Below are positions 24,850 to 37,957 of a DNA stretch of 64,000 bases, one piece after another. The notes below the pieces were generated by a model, which saw nothing but the letters and a program-made list of their open reading frames with translations, ran no database searches and had not been told where the DNA came from. The stretch spans positions 53,825,716 to 53,889,715 of the forward strand of contig NC_052616.1 in the NCBI RefSeq assembly GCF_016545825.1, in the 5' to 3' direction. The position numbers and the translations under genes were made by a program. Within the stretch, counting starts at the first letter, position 1. Every line of letters starts with the position of its first letter. Origin of the DNA: Eucalyptus grandis (lineage: Eukaryota > Streptophyta > Magnoliopsida > Myrtales > Myrtaceae).

Positions 24850-26960
24850 GCCATGTGCCACCGAGACAAATAGTGGGAATCTTGTATTTCTAAAGGCATG
24901 GTAATATTTTATCTTATAAATAGAGACGATGAGATAACGTCTCTTTTTGCCTTTTTTGGCTCCATACCTCTAGCCTCTAATTGCACTTTGCGATGTAAGG
25001 CTTCATCAATCAAAACCTTTTTATTTCTTTATTCATTCGTTTATTTTTATTTGGTTTCAATTTGCCTCATTGAGTGTGGGGGCAAAGCCTTTTGAAGCCA
25101 ATCAAGTGTTTCAACTTTGAGCTTGCAAGCACAAGCTTACGCAAATTTACTTGCCCTTTTAACATTTTGTCCTAAAGAAATCCTTATTCTTCTATATAAA
25201 TGAGGTAAGAATGAATTGTCAGAATTGTAACCATGAAGTAAGAACTACTGTAAGTGCTTTCCCTTAGAGATATGTCCTTAAGCACGTCAATCAAATTAAA
25301 GCAAGACCTGAATCAAGGGATCCATTCCAAGGTGAGCTGATTTACTGCCAAGATCCTGGAACCCACTCTATAAGGGTTGATTCTAATATTTTGGAACCAG
25401 AAACTGAATTGAGACCCTCTGGAGCCAACCTGAAACTGACCTAAAATTTGTCAACTTGTTTTAGAAATTACCAACCTCTATTAGAGTTATTACCAGCTTT
25501 TCTTTAATTGAGTTACCATCTAATTTATGTTACCAACTCTACTTTGAGTTAGTTATTGATGTTTATTTAGTTTTTTATATATCAACTTTTCTTTTTATCT
25601 CTAACAAAAGTAAATTCTATTATCTATTACCGACTTTTATTCTAATCTATTACCAATTCATTCAAATCTATGACCAATAACTTAATTTACCAATTTCATA
25701 TGGAAGTATCAACCTTTATTTTAGTACCTACTAATTTTTGTTTGATTAAGTTACCAACAAATTTTAAGTCACAGACTTTCATTTATGTTATTTTCAGATT
25801 TTTTAAGGTACAATATTTTATTATCGTTGAACAATTTTATTTGTCTTGCTTATCAACATTTTAAAACTCTTTTTAGAAATTACAAATCTCAATTAGAGTA
25901 TCTACCGACTTTTCTCAGGTCCGATTAATAATGAATTTTGCATTATCAATTCTTATTTGAGCTAATTACCAACATTCTAATGTTTGCTCATAATCTCAAA
26001 TGATGAAATTCCTAATGTTGCGCGAATTCAAAATATACCTATATGCTATCTTTTCAATTTATGAGATAATTTGGCACAAAACTTCATAATCTTTCAGTCA
26101 CGTGTTACAAAAATGGACTCGGCTATTCAATTACATGAACTCATAGGAAACTCTAAACATATAAATAAGAAAAATAGTTTATAGGATATCAAAAAAGAAA
26201 ATAAATGAAAATAAATGAAAGGGATCAAATGTTATCTCTCAACTCTCTATTGGCTAATTCCATCTAATGATCTCGTTGAGACTAGACTTTGCTTGGGTCT
26301 TTCGACGCAAAATAAGAAAAGTTAAAAAGGAAAAAAAAATCATCTGTCCCAAAATCCGACCAACTATTGTGGCTTTAGCAATTATAATGGATAAGATTTC
26401 ACCACAATTGTGTAAGTGATTGGACCCATTTAAAAATTCCTTTAATTAGATCTTTAACTTAGCTAGATATCACATTTCCCCGTTAAATCTTTGCCTCAAG
26501 TAACTTTGGTATATACTTATTACTTGATATTGATTTTTGATTCTACAAAACAGATTGTGTGACGGCATCGACTGTAAACTACTTTACTTGTAGAATAAAA
26601 TATTTCCCATAACCATTGTAATACGAGCAACAGATTTAGTGACTTTTGATATGGATTGCATACTCAAAATGGCCTTGTGGCAAAATCTAGGGCTTAAGGG
26701 TAAGTTATGAATTACACTCCATGTTTTGGATTTATCTCAATCCGTCATCATCACATGACCTTATAAATCATAAATCTTGGACCCGTAATAGTAAATTTAG
26801 GTTTTAAGCTATCGAAAATCGCATGTTGTTGCCATTTAAGGTTCGAATCAAAGGATTTAAATGACCTAGATGGCATTTTGTTTGTCAGTTAGAAAATCTC
26901 GCTGGCTGTTATCCTCAAAACTAATTTGTAGCACCTCGCTTAATTAAAAACCCTAGTGCG
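24850..26960. repeat. Intergenic DNA with degenerate ttaccaac-type repeats
   Basis: Between about 25430 and 25990 the phrase (a/g)ttaccaac/ttaccgac recurs at irregular 20-45-bp spacing, like an old AT-rich minisatellite. The flanks show no gene. Sequence immediately upstream of 27000 is presumably the UBL leader and promoter, but no element is confidently assigned. Confidence 0.4.
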
Positions 26961-26999
26961 GCATTGTCGACGATATCACTATTTTTCTTTTTGTTTTCC

Positions 27000-27415
27000 A
27001 TGGATGTTATCTTCGAGCCTCAAAGAGGAAGACCCTTCTCAATCGAAGTTGGTTACTTCGACACAGTTCAAGAGATTAAAGAGAAGATCCAGAAATACCA
27101 AGGGATCCCCATGACGACACAAACCCTAATCTTCAATGGCCGAGTCCTTCAAGACGAGCGTGATGTCGAGCACTGCGAGATCCTACAGAACTCTCACGTC
27201 CAGCTCGTCGTGGTCGACACCACCTCGCCCAAAAACCCTAATAAGGCCGAAGAGCCCTTGCCATCTCCAAGCACAAAACTCCAGCTCAGCGTGAAGAGTG
27301 CTTCCTTGAAAGTGCACGTCCCAGTCGAGATCGATGTGAATGACATGGTAGCGCGGTTGAAGGAGAAGATCCACGAGATCAAGGGTGTGCCTGTGGGCCA
27401 CTTGGCACTTCAGGT
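27000..27415 (+). pseudogene. Tandem ubiquitin-like (UBL) protein gene, 5' part, split by Copia element
   Basis: The frame from the ATG at 27000 encodes MDVIFEPQRGRPFSIEVGYF followed by EIKEKIQKYQGIP and TQTLIFNGRVLQDERDVEHC, a complete first ubiquitin-like domain. A linker (PNKAEEPLPSPSTK) follows, and then a second UBL domain (KLQLSVKSASLKVHV...RLKEKIHEIKGVPVGHLALQ). The frame is cut at CAG GT by the retrotransposon LTR at 27416 and ends a few codons inside it. It continues in the same phase at 43559, on the far side of the element. It resembles Arabidopsis multi-UBL proteins of the At4g05230-At4g05310 type (family memory), whose role is not established. This part has no internal stop. Confidence 0.88.
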
Positions 27416-28366
27416 TGTAAATGCTAGTACGAGCACCTAGAGGGAATGAATAGGTGCGAAAACAAATTTTTGTAGAGTATAGTGTAAAACTTTACTTTTA
27501 ACCTAAGTATGTTTAATAGTAGACTTTGAAAAGGAAAAAAGACTCTAACAATTAAATAAAGTTACAAACAAAGTAAATGAGTTTAGGGAAGAGAATAAGA
27601 ACACAAGATTTATAGTGGTTCGGCTTAATTCAAGCATACGTCCACTCTCCTACACTGACAGCCAACCGGCTGGATTTCACTATAAATCAAAAGAGTCATT
27701 ACAGTATCACGTCCTTGATTCACAGTGTAAAGACTCTGCTACACTTCCTTAAGGCCTCACAAATGTATAAACTCTCTTTTGAGTACAGATTTATGCTCAA
27801 CAATTGAATCAGCAAAGAACAAGTTTTAGACTTTGGAATTTCTCTATTGCGCACACACTCAAATAACTAGAGCGTCTTCCTTATATACTCATACATGCCT
27901 TCATAACCGTTGGCACTTTCCAAATTAGTTCTTCCAATCTACCCGTTGGACAGAATCAATTAAGAAGATCTCGAGTTATTTAAGGAATATGACGATAGCC
28001 CACCAATCCTGCTTGTCCATATGATCAGGATCTAGGTTTCCAATAAGTAGAACCTCCCAAGTATGCTTCACTATTCAACGGATCCAAATTACCCGAATTA
28101 ATTTCAAGACGAATAATAGATTCCGAGATGCTATCTCCAGCCGTGAGATCTTCTTTAACAGTTCAAATCAAATCCTTAAAGAAATACTCAATTATGGATA
28201 AGTCTTCTTCGACGGTCTAGAAACTGTCAATGAGAGTAGAATTTGAATCTTGAGTCTAGCGGTTTGGCGGTCTTCGGACTTTTGACGAAAGAGTCGCAAG
28301 TCTTCGAGACTAGGCGATGGAAACGTTTTGTCGAGCTTCAAAATAAATGATGAAGTTTTTCCAACA
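27416..28366 (-). repeat. 3' LTR of Copia 1
   Basis: A 951-bp TG...CA repeat matching 42608-43553. Its inner 316 bp (28051-28366) is the U3 start and also forms part of every unit of the adjacent tandem array. That section matches the array units better than it matches the other LTR. Confidence 0.93.
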
Positions 28367-31300
28367 ATCTCCTCCTTTTTTATGGTGACAAAACTTTCCT
28401 GCAGATTTGGATATTTTTGACTTACAAGATAATGCTCAAGCAAACAAGGATATCTCACAAAAGATAAATGGATTACTAAAGATAGTATTAAATCTGCATC
28501 CACATGAGATAAGTTAGTCCTATAAAAACAACTATCTTTGCCATGAATACCAACAGCGCTAAAGATACCGCAAGCATTAAATGACCAACAACGCTTAAGA
28601 TACCGCAAGCATTAAATGACCAACAGCGCTTAAGATACAAGCATTAAATGATCAAACAATCCAAATCCAAACCAATCACAACCAAACAACCAACCAAATC
28701 AAAAGTCAAATCAAACAAGAGTCAAATCTCAAATCGCACCATCTCCTCCTTTTTGTCGCATTAAAAAGGTAGAGACGAAAAGAGAAATTAAGATTGTTTT
28801 GGAACGCGAACAAGCTGGAAATCTCCCATCGACTTGACAGTCTCTTCCAGCTTTTTCAAATCCTCCTTCAGTTGCGCCACTTCTTCACCCTTGGTAATTA
28901 CTTGAACTTGAAGAGTAAGGGCCTGAATTTGATCATGCAAAGAAACTGAAGAGGCTTGACTGGCATTCTGCATATTCTGAACTTCGCATCCTAGGGCATA
29001 AATCTGGCCTCGCATCTCCATAAGAACATCGAGCAATCTTTGAAAGTCTGATGAGTTGTCAGTTTGAGTGCTTGCTTTTGCATGATCAGTTTGAGGAGTA
29101 TTGGCAGATGATGGCATTTCAGCATGAGCACCCATATTTGGAGATGAAACCTCATGACCTTCCTCAGGAAATTGAGAGGCATATACATCTTCCGGATTTG
29201 CGGGTGAATGGCTAACATCTTCACTAGTAAAAGCAATGGAAGAGATACCTCTTTTCTCAGCTCCCCCTGTTTGGTGCCTTCAAAGGGCGGAGAAGTACTC
29301 TTCATGCTCTGTCTCTTCTTGTTCTCCTCTCGCCCTCTTCTTCTGGTTCTTTCTTCCTCTCCGCTTCTTTTCTCATCGATTTCCTCTCTTCACTCATTTG
29401 TTCTGTCTCTTCTCTATATTGATCCTCTCTCTACTCCAATCACATCAGCCAATGTATCCATATTAACCTCCCAAGTATGCTTCACTATTCAACGGATCCA
29501 AATTACCCGAATTAATTTCAAGACGAATAATAGATTCCGAGATGCTATCTCCAGCCGTGAGATCTTCTTTAACAGTTCAAATCAAATCCTTAAAGAAATA
29601 CTCAATTATGGATAAGTCTTCTTCGACGGTCTAGAAACTGTCAATGAGAGTAGAATTTGAATCTTGAGTCTAGCGGTTTGGCGGTCTTCAGACTTTGACG
29701 AAAGAGTCTGCAAGTCTTCAGACTAGACTGATGGAAACGTTTTGTCAGCTTCAAAATAAATGATGAAGTTTTTTCCAACAATCTCCTCCTTTTTTATGGT
29801 GACAAAACTTTCCTGCAGATTTGGATATTTTTGACTTACAAGATAATGCTCAAGCAAACAAGGATATCTCACAAAAGATAAATGGATTACTAAAGATAGT
29901 ATTAAATCTGCATCCACATGAGATAAGTTAGTCCTATAAAAACAACTATCTTTGCCATGAATACCAACAGCGCTAAAGATACCGCAAGCATTAAATGACC
30001 AACAACGCTTAAGATACCGCAAGCATTAAATGACCAACGTAGCTTAAGATACAAGCATTAAATGATCAAACAATCCAAATCCAAACCAATCACAACCAAA
30101 CAACCAACCAAATCAAAAGTCAAATCAAACAAGAGTCAAATCTCAAATCTGCACCATCTCCTCCTTTTTGTCAGCATTAAAAAGGTAGAGACGAAAAGAG
30201 AAATTAAGATTGTTTTGGAACGCGAACAAGCTGGAAATCTCCCATCGACTTGACAGTCTCTTCCAGCTTTTTCAAATCCTCCTTCAGTTGCGCCACTTCT
30301 TCACCCTTGGTAATTACTTGAACTTGAAGAGTAAGGGCCTGAATTTGATCATGCAAAGAAACCGAAGAGGCTTGGCGGCATTCCGCATATTCGAACTTCG
30401 CATCCTAGGGCATAAATCGGCCTCGCATCTCCATAAGAACATCGAGCAATCTTTGAAAGTCGATGAGTTGTCGGTTTGAGTGCTTGCTTTTGCATGATCG
30501 GTTTGAGGAGTATTGGCGAGATGATGGCATTTCAGCATGAGCACCCATATTTGGAGATGAAACCTCATGACCTTCCTCGGAAATTGAGAGGCATATACAT
30601 CTTACGGATTTGCGGGTGAATGGCTAACATCTTCACTAGTAAAAGCAATGGAAGAGATACCTCTTTTCTCGGCGGCTCCCCCCGTTTCGGTGCCTTCGGG
30701 CGGAGAGAAGTACTCTTCATGCTCTGTCTCTTCTTGTTCTCCTCTCGCCCTCTTCTTCTTCAGTTCTTTCTTCCTCTCGCTTCTTTTCTCATCGATTTCC
30801 TCTCTTCACTCATTTGTTCTGTCTCTTCTCTATATTGATCCTCTCTCTACTCCAATCACATCAGCCAATGTATCCATATTAACCTCCCAAGTATGCTTCA
30901 CTATTCAACGGATCCAAATTACCCGAATTAATTTCAAGACGAATAATAGATTCCGAGATGCTATCTCCAGCCGTGAGATCTTCTTTAACAGTTCAAATCA
31001 AATCCTTAAAGAAATACTCAATTATGGATAAGTCTTCTTCGACGGTCTAGAAACCTGTCAATGAGAGTAGAATTTGAATCTTGAGTCTAGCGGTTTGGCG
31101 GTCTTCAGACTTTGACGAAAGAGTCTGCAAGTCTTCAGACTAGACTGATGGAAACGTTTTGTCAGCTTCAAAATAAATGATGAAGTTTTTTCCAACAATC
31201 TCCTCCTTTTTTATGGTGACAAAACTTTCCTGCGATTTGGATATTTTTGACTTACAAGATAATGCTCAAGCAAACAAGGATATCTCACAAAAGATAAATG

Positions 31301-34300
31301 GATTACTAAAGATAGTATTAAATCTGCATCCACATGAGATAAGTTAGTCCTATAAAAACAACTATCTTTGCCATGAATACCAACAACGCTAAAGATACCG
31401 CAAGCATTAAATGACCAACAACGCTTAAGATACCGCAAGCATTAAATGACCAACAGCGCTTAAGATACAAGCATTAAATGATCAAACAATCCAAATCCAA
31501 ACCAATCACAACCAAACAACCAACCAAATCAAAAGTCAAATCAAACAAGAGTCAAATCTCAAATCGCACCATCTCCTCCTTTTTGTCGGCATTAAAAAGG
31601 TAGAGACGAAAAGAGAAATTAAGATTGTTTTGGAACGCGAACAAGCTGGAAATCTCCCATCGACTTGACAGTCTCTTCCAGCTTTTCAAATCCTCCTTCG
31701 ATTGCGCCACTTCTTCACCCTTGGTAATTACTTGAACTTGAAGAGTAAGGGCCTGAATTTGATCATGCAAAGAAACCGAAGAGGCTTGACGGCATTCTGC
31801 ATATTCGAACTTCGCATCCTAGGGCATAAATCTGGCCTCGCATCTCCATAAGAACATCGAGCAATCTTTGAAAGTCGATGAGTTGTCGGTTTGAGTGCTT
31901 GCTTTTGCATGATCAGTTTGAGGAGTATTGGCAGATGATGGCATTTCAGCATGAGCACCCATATTTGGAGATGAAACCTCATGACCTTCCTCAGGAAATT
32001 GAGAGGCATATACATCTTCTGGATTTGCAGGTGAATGGCTAACATCTTCACTAGTAAAAGCAATGGAAGAGATACCTCTTTTCTCAGCAGCTCCCCCTGT
32101 TTCAGTGCCTTCAGGCGGAGAGAAGTACTCTTCATGCTCTGTCTCTTCTTGTTCTCCTCTGCCCTCTTCTTCTGCAGTTCTTTCTTCCTCTGCTTCTTTT
32201 CTCATCGATTTCCTCTCTTCACTCATTTGTTCTGTCTCTTCTCTATATTGATCCTCTCTCTACTCCAATCACATCAGCCAATGTATCCATATTAACCTCC
32301 CAAGTATGCTTCACTATTCAACGGATCCAAATTACCCGAATTAATTTCAAGACGAATAATAGATTCCGAGATGCTATCTCCAGCCGTGAGATCTTCTTTA
32401 ACAGTTCAAATCAAATCCTTAAAGAAATACTCAATTATGGATAAGTCTTCTTCGACGGTCTAGAAACTGTCAATGAGAGTAGAATTTGAATCTTGAGTCT
32501 AGCGGTTTGGCGGTCTTCAGACTTTGACGAAAGAGTCTGCAAGTCTTCAGACTAGACTGATGGAAACGTTTTGTCAGCTTCAAAATAAATGATGAAGTTT
32601 TTTCCAACAATCTCCTCCTTTTTTATGGTGACAAAACTTTCCCTGCGATTTGGATATTTTTGACTTACAAGATAATGCTCAAGCAAACAAGGATATCTCA
32701 CAAAAGATAAATGGATTACTAAAGATAGTATTAAATCTGCATCCACATGAGATAAGTTAGTCCTATAAAAACAACTATCTTTGCCATGAATACCAACGGC
32801 GCTAAAGATACCGCAAGCATTAAATGACCAACAACGCTTAAGATACCGCAAGCATTAAATGACCAACAGCGCTTAAGATACAAGCATTAAATGATCAAAC
32901 AATCCAAATCCAAACCAATCACAACCAAACAACCAACCAAATCAAAAGTCAAATCAAACAAGAGTCAAATCTCAAATCTGCACCATCTCCTCCTTTTTGT
33001 CAGCATTAAAAAGGTAGAGACGAAAAGAGAAATTAAGATTGTTTTGGAACGCGAACAAGCTGGAAATCTCCCATCGACTTGACAGTCTCTTCCAGCTTTT
33101 TCAAATCCTCCTTCGCCTTGCGCCACTTCTTCACCCTTGGTAATTACTTGAACTTGAAGAGTAAGGGCCCGAATTTGATCATGCAAAGAAAAAGAGGCTT
33201 GACTGGCATTCTGCATATTCTGAACTTCGCATCCTAGGGCATAAATCTGGCCTCGCATCTCCATAAGAACATCGAGCAATCTTTGAAAGTCTGATGAGTT
33301 GTCAGTTTGAGTGCTTGCTTTTGCATGATCAGTTTGAGGAGTATTGGCGAGATGATGGCATTTCAGCATGAGCACCCATATTTGGAGATGAAACCTCATG
33401 ACCTTCCTCGAAATTGAGAGGCATATACATCTTCTGGATTTGCGGTGAATGGCTAACATCTTCACTAGTAAAAGCAATGGAAGAGATACCTCTTTTCTCG
33501 GCAGCTCCCCCTTGTTTCAGTGCCTTCGGGCGGAGAGAAGTACTCTTCATGCTCTGTCTCTTCTTGTTCTCCTCTCGCCCTCTTCTTCTCAGCTTCTTTC
33601 TTCCTCTCGCTTCTTTTCTCATCGATTTCCTCTCTTCACTCATTTGTTCTGTCTCTTCTCTATATTGATCCTCTCTCTACTCCAATCACATCAGCCAATG
33701 TATCCATATTAACCTCCCAAGTATGCTTCACTATTCAACGGATCCAAATTACCCGAATTAATTTCAAGACGAATAATAGATTCCGAGATGCTATCTCCAA
33801 ATGTGAGATCTTCTTTAACGGTTCAAATCAAATCCTTAAAGAAATACTCAATTATGGATAAGTCTTCTTCGACGGTCTAGAAACTCTGTCAATGAGAGTA
33901 GAATTTGAATCTTGAGTCTAGCGGTTTGGCGGTCTTCGACTTTGACGAAAGAGTCGCAAGTCTTCGAGACTAGACGATGGAAACGTTTTGTCGGCTTCAA
34001 AATAAATGATGAAGTTTTTTCCAACAATCTCCTCCTTTTTTATGGTGACAAAACTTTCCTGCAGATTTGGATATTTTTGACTTACAAGATAATGCTCAAG
34101 CAAACAAGGATATCTCACAAAAGATAAATGGATTACTAAAGATAGTATTAAATCTGCATCCACATGAGATAAGTTAGTCCTATAAAAACAACTATCTTTG
34201 CCATGAATACCAACAGCGCTAAAGATACCGCAAGCATTAAATGACCAACAACGCTTAAGATACCGCAAGCATTAAATGACCAACAGCGCTTAAGATACAA

Positions 34301-37300
34301 GCATTAAATGATCAAACAATCCAAATCCAAACCAATCACAACCAAACAACCAACCAAATCAAAAGTCAAATCAAACAAGAGTCAAATCTCAAATCCGCAC
34401 CATCTCCTCCTTTTTGTCGCATTAAAAAGGTAGAGACGAAAAGAGAAATTAAGATTGTTTTGGAACGCGAACAAGCTGGAAATCTCCCATCGACTTGACA
34501 GTCTCTTCCAGCTTTTTCAAATCCTCCTTCGCTTGCGCCACTTCTTCACCCTTGGTAATTACTTGAACTTGAAGAGTAAGGGCCTGAATTTGATCATGCA
34601 AAGAAACCAAGAGGCTTGACTGGCATTCGCATATTCGAACTTCGCATCCTAGGGCATAAATCGCCTCGCATCTCCATAAGAACATCGAGCAATCTTTGAA
34701 AGTCGATGAGTTGTCGGTTTGAGTGCTTGCTTTTGCATGATCGGTTTGAGGAGTATTGGCGGATGATGGCATTTCAGCATGAGCACCCATATTTGGAGAT
34801 GAAACCTCATGACCTTCCTCGAAATTGAGAGGCATATACATCTTCCTGGATTTGCGGGTGAATGGCTAACATCTTCACTAGTAAAAGCAATGGAAGAGAT
34901 ACCTCTTTTCTCGGCAGCTCCCCTTTGTTTCGGTGCCTTCAAAGGGCGGAGAGAAGTACTCTTCATGCTCTGTCTCTTCTTGTTCTCCTCTTGCCCTCTT
35001 CTTCGCAGTTCTTTCTTCCTCTCGCTTCTTTTCTCATCGATTTCCTCTCTTCACTCATTTGTTCTGTCTCTTCTCTATATTGATCCTCTCTCTACTCCAA
35101 TCACATCAGCCAATGTATCCATATTAACCTCCCAAGTATGCTTCACTATTCAACGGATCCAAATTACCCGAATTAATTTCAAGACGAATAATAGATTCCG
35201 AGATGCTATCTCCAGTAGTGAGATCTTCTTTAACAGTTCAAATCAAATCCTTAAAGAAATACTCAATTATGGATAAGTCTTCTTCGACGGTCTAGAAACC
35301 TGTCAATGAGAGTAGAATTTGAATCTTGAGTCTAGCGGTTTGGCGGTCTTCGGACTTTGACGAAAGAGTCTCGCAAGTCTTCGACTAGACGATGGAAACG
35401 TTTTGTCGAGCTTCAAAATAAATGATGAAGTTTTTTCCAACAATCTCCTCCTTTTTATGGTGACAAAACTTTCCTGCAGATTTGGATATTTTTGACTTAC
35501 AAGATAATGCTCAAGCAAACAAGGATATCTCACAAAAGATAAATGGATTACTAAAGATAGTATTAAATCTGCATCCACATGAGATAAGTTAGTCCTATAA
35601 AAACAACTATCTTTGCCATGAATACCAACAGCGCTAAAGATACCGCAAGCATTAAATGACCAACAACGCTTAAGATACCGCAAGCATTAAATGACCAACA
35701 GCGCTTAAGATACAAGCATTAAATGATCAAACAATCCAAATCCAAACCAATCACAACCAAACAACCAACCAAATCAAAAGTCAAATCAAACAAGAGTCAA
35801 ATCTCAAATCTGCACCATCTCCTCCTTTTTGTCAGCATTAAAAAGGTAGAGACGAAAAGAGAAATTAAGATTGTTTTGGAACGCGAACAAGCTGGAAATC
35901 TCCCATCGACTTGACAGTCTCTTCCAGCTTTTTCAAATCCTCCTTCGCCTTGCGCCACTTCTTCACCCTTGGTAATTACTTGAACTTGAAGAGTAAGGGC
36001 CTGAATTTGATCATGCAAAGAAACGAAGAGGCTTGACCGGCATTCGCATATTCCGAACTTCGCATCCTAGGGCATAAATCGGCCTCGCATCTCCATAAGA
36101 ACATCGAGCAATCTTTGAAAGTCGATGAGTTGTCGGTTTGAGTGCTTGCTTTTGCATGATCAGTTTGAGGAGTATTGGCAGATGATGGCATTTCAGCATG
36201 AGCACCCATATTTGGAGATGAAACCTCATGACCTTCCTCGGAAATTGAGAGGCATATACATCTTCCGGATTTGCGGGTGAATGGCTAACATCTTCACTAG
36301 TAAAAGCAATGGAAGAGATACCTCTTTTCTCGGCAGCTCCCCCTGTTTCGGTGCCTTGGGCGGAGAGAAGTACTCTTCATGCTCTGTCTCTTCTTGTTCT
36401 CCTCCGCCCTCTTCTTCTCGCAGTTCTTTCTTCCTCTCGCTTCTTTTTTCTCATCGATTTCCTCTCTTCACTCATTTGTTCTGTCTCTTCTCTATATTGA
36501 TCCTCTCTCTACTCCAATCACATCAGCCAATGTATCCATATTAACCTCCCAAGTATGCTTCACTATTCAACGGATCCAAATTACCCGAATTAATTTCAAG
36601 ACGAATAATAGATTCCGAGATGCTATCTCCAGTAGTGAGATCTTCTTTAACGCTTCAAATCAAATCCTTAAAGAAATACTCAATTATGGATAAGTCTTCT
36701 TCGACGGTCTAGAAACTGTCAATGAGAGTAGAATTTGAATCTTGAGTCTAGCGGTTTGGCGGTCTTCAGACTTTGACGAAAGAGTCTGCAAGTCTTCGAG
36801 ACTAGACGATGGAAACGTTTTGTCGGCTTCAAAATAAATGATGAAGTTTTTCCAACAATCTCCTCCTTTTTTATGGTGACAAAACTTTCCTGCAGATTTG
36901 GATATTTTTGACTTACAAGATAATGCTCAAGCAAACAAGGATATCTCACAAAAGATAAATGGATTACTAAAGATAGTATTAAATCTGCATCCACATGAGA
37001 TAAGTTAGTCCTATAAAAACAACTATCTTTGCCATGAATACCAACAGCGCTAAAGATACCGCAAGCATTAAATGACCAACAACGCTTAAGATACCGCAAG
37101 CATTAAATGACCAACAGCGCTTAAGATACAAGCATTAAATGATCAAACAATCCAAATCCAAACCAATCACAACCAAACAACCAACCAAATCAAAAGTCAA
37201 ATCAAACAAGAGTCAAATCTCAAATCGCACCATCTCCTCCTTTTTGTCGGCATTAAAAAGGTAGAGACGAAAAGAGAAATTAAGATTGTTTTGGAACGCG

Positions 37301-37957
37301 AACAAGCTGGAAATCTCCCATCGACTTGACAGTCTCTTCCAGCTTTTCAAATCCTCCTTCGGTTGCGCCACTTCTTCACCCTTGGTAATTACTTGAACTT
37401 GAAGAGTAAGGGCCTGAATTTGATCATGCAAAGAAACGAAGAGGCTTGACGGCATTCTGCATATTCGAACTTCGCATCCTAGGGCATAAATCTGGCCTCG
37501 CATCTCCATAAGAACATCGAGCAATCTTTGAAAGTCTGATGAGTTGTCAGTTTGAGTGCTTGCTTTTGCATGATCAGTTTGAGGAGTATTGGCAGATGAT
37601 GGCATTTCAGCATGAGCACCCATATTTGGAGATGAAACCTCATGACCTTCCTCAGAAATTGAGAGGCATATACATCTTCCGGATTTGCGGGTGAATGGCT
37701 AACATCTTCACTAGTAAAAGCAATGGAAGAGATACCTCTTTTCTCGGCAGCTCCCCCTGTTTCGGTGCCTTCAAAGGGCGGAGAAAGTACTCTTCATGCT
37801 CTGTCTCTTCTTGTTCTCCTCTCGCCCTCTTCTTCTGCAGTTCTTTCTTCCTCTCTTCTTTTCTCATCGATTTCCTCTCTTCACTCATTTGTTCTGTCTC
37901 TTCTCTATATTGATCCTCTCTCTACTCCAATCACATCAGCCAATGTATCCATATTAA
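28051..37957 (-). repeat. Seven-unit tandem array, ~1,415 bp per unit, inside Copia 1
   Basis: Units begin (aacctcccaagtatgc) at 28051, 29465, 30881, 32294, 33711, 35126 and 36543, with spacings of 1413-1417 bp. The array ends at 37957. In element orientation each unit contains the C-terminal part of the extra ORF, the 3' UTR, a polypurine tract and the first ~316 bp of U3. The outer breakpoints share the trinucleotide aac, indicating a microhomology junction. Units are nearly identical except at CAG/CTG positions. Each 3' UTR also holds three ~36-bp sub-repeats (taccgcaagcattaaatgac type). Confidence 0.95.
28367..28381 (-). other. Polypurine tract of Copia 1
   Basis: The minus strand reads aaaaaaggaggagat immediately next to the 3' LTR, the expected plus-strand primer site. 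The same tract recurs in every unit of the array, so the element carries seven. Confidence 0.8.

Noticed and set aside
28192..28608. MRYLKRCWSFNACGIF... frame repeated in every array unit
   Set aside because: It occupies the 3' UTR and runs across the polypurine tract into U3. Its conservation reflects array homogenisation and few CAG/CTG sites; there is no independent coding evidence.
29208..29615. Ser/Leu/Phe-rich plus-strand frames recurring in each unit
   Set aside because: Antisense shadow of the Glu/Ser-rich extra ORF.
28051..37957. CRISPR-like or centromeric array
   Set aside because: Units of about 1.4 kb contain retrotransposon ORF, PPT and LTR sequence within a TSD-bounded element, so it is an element-internal array with no spacers.
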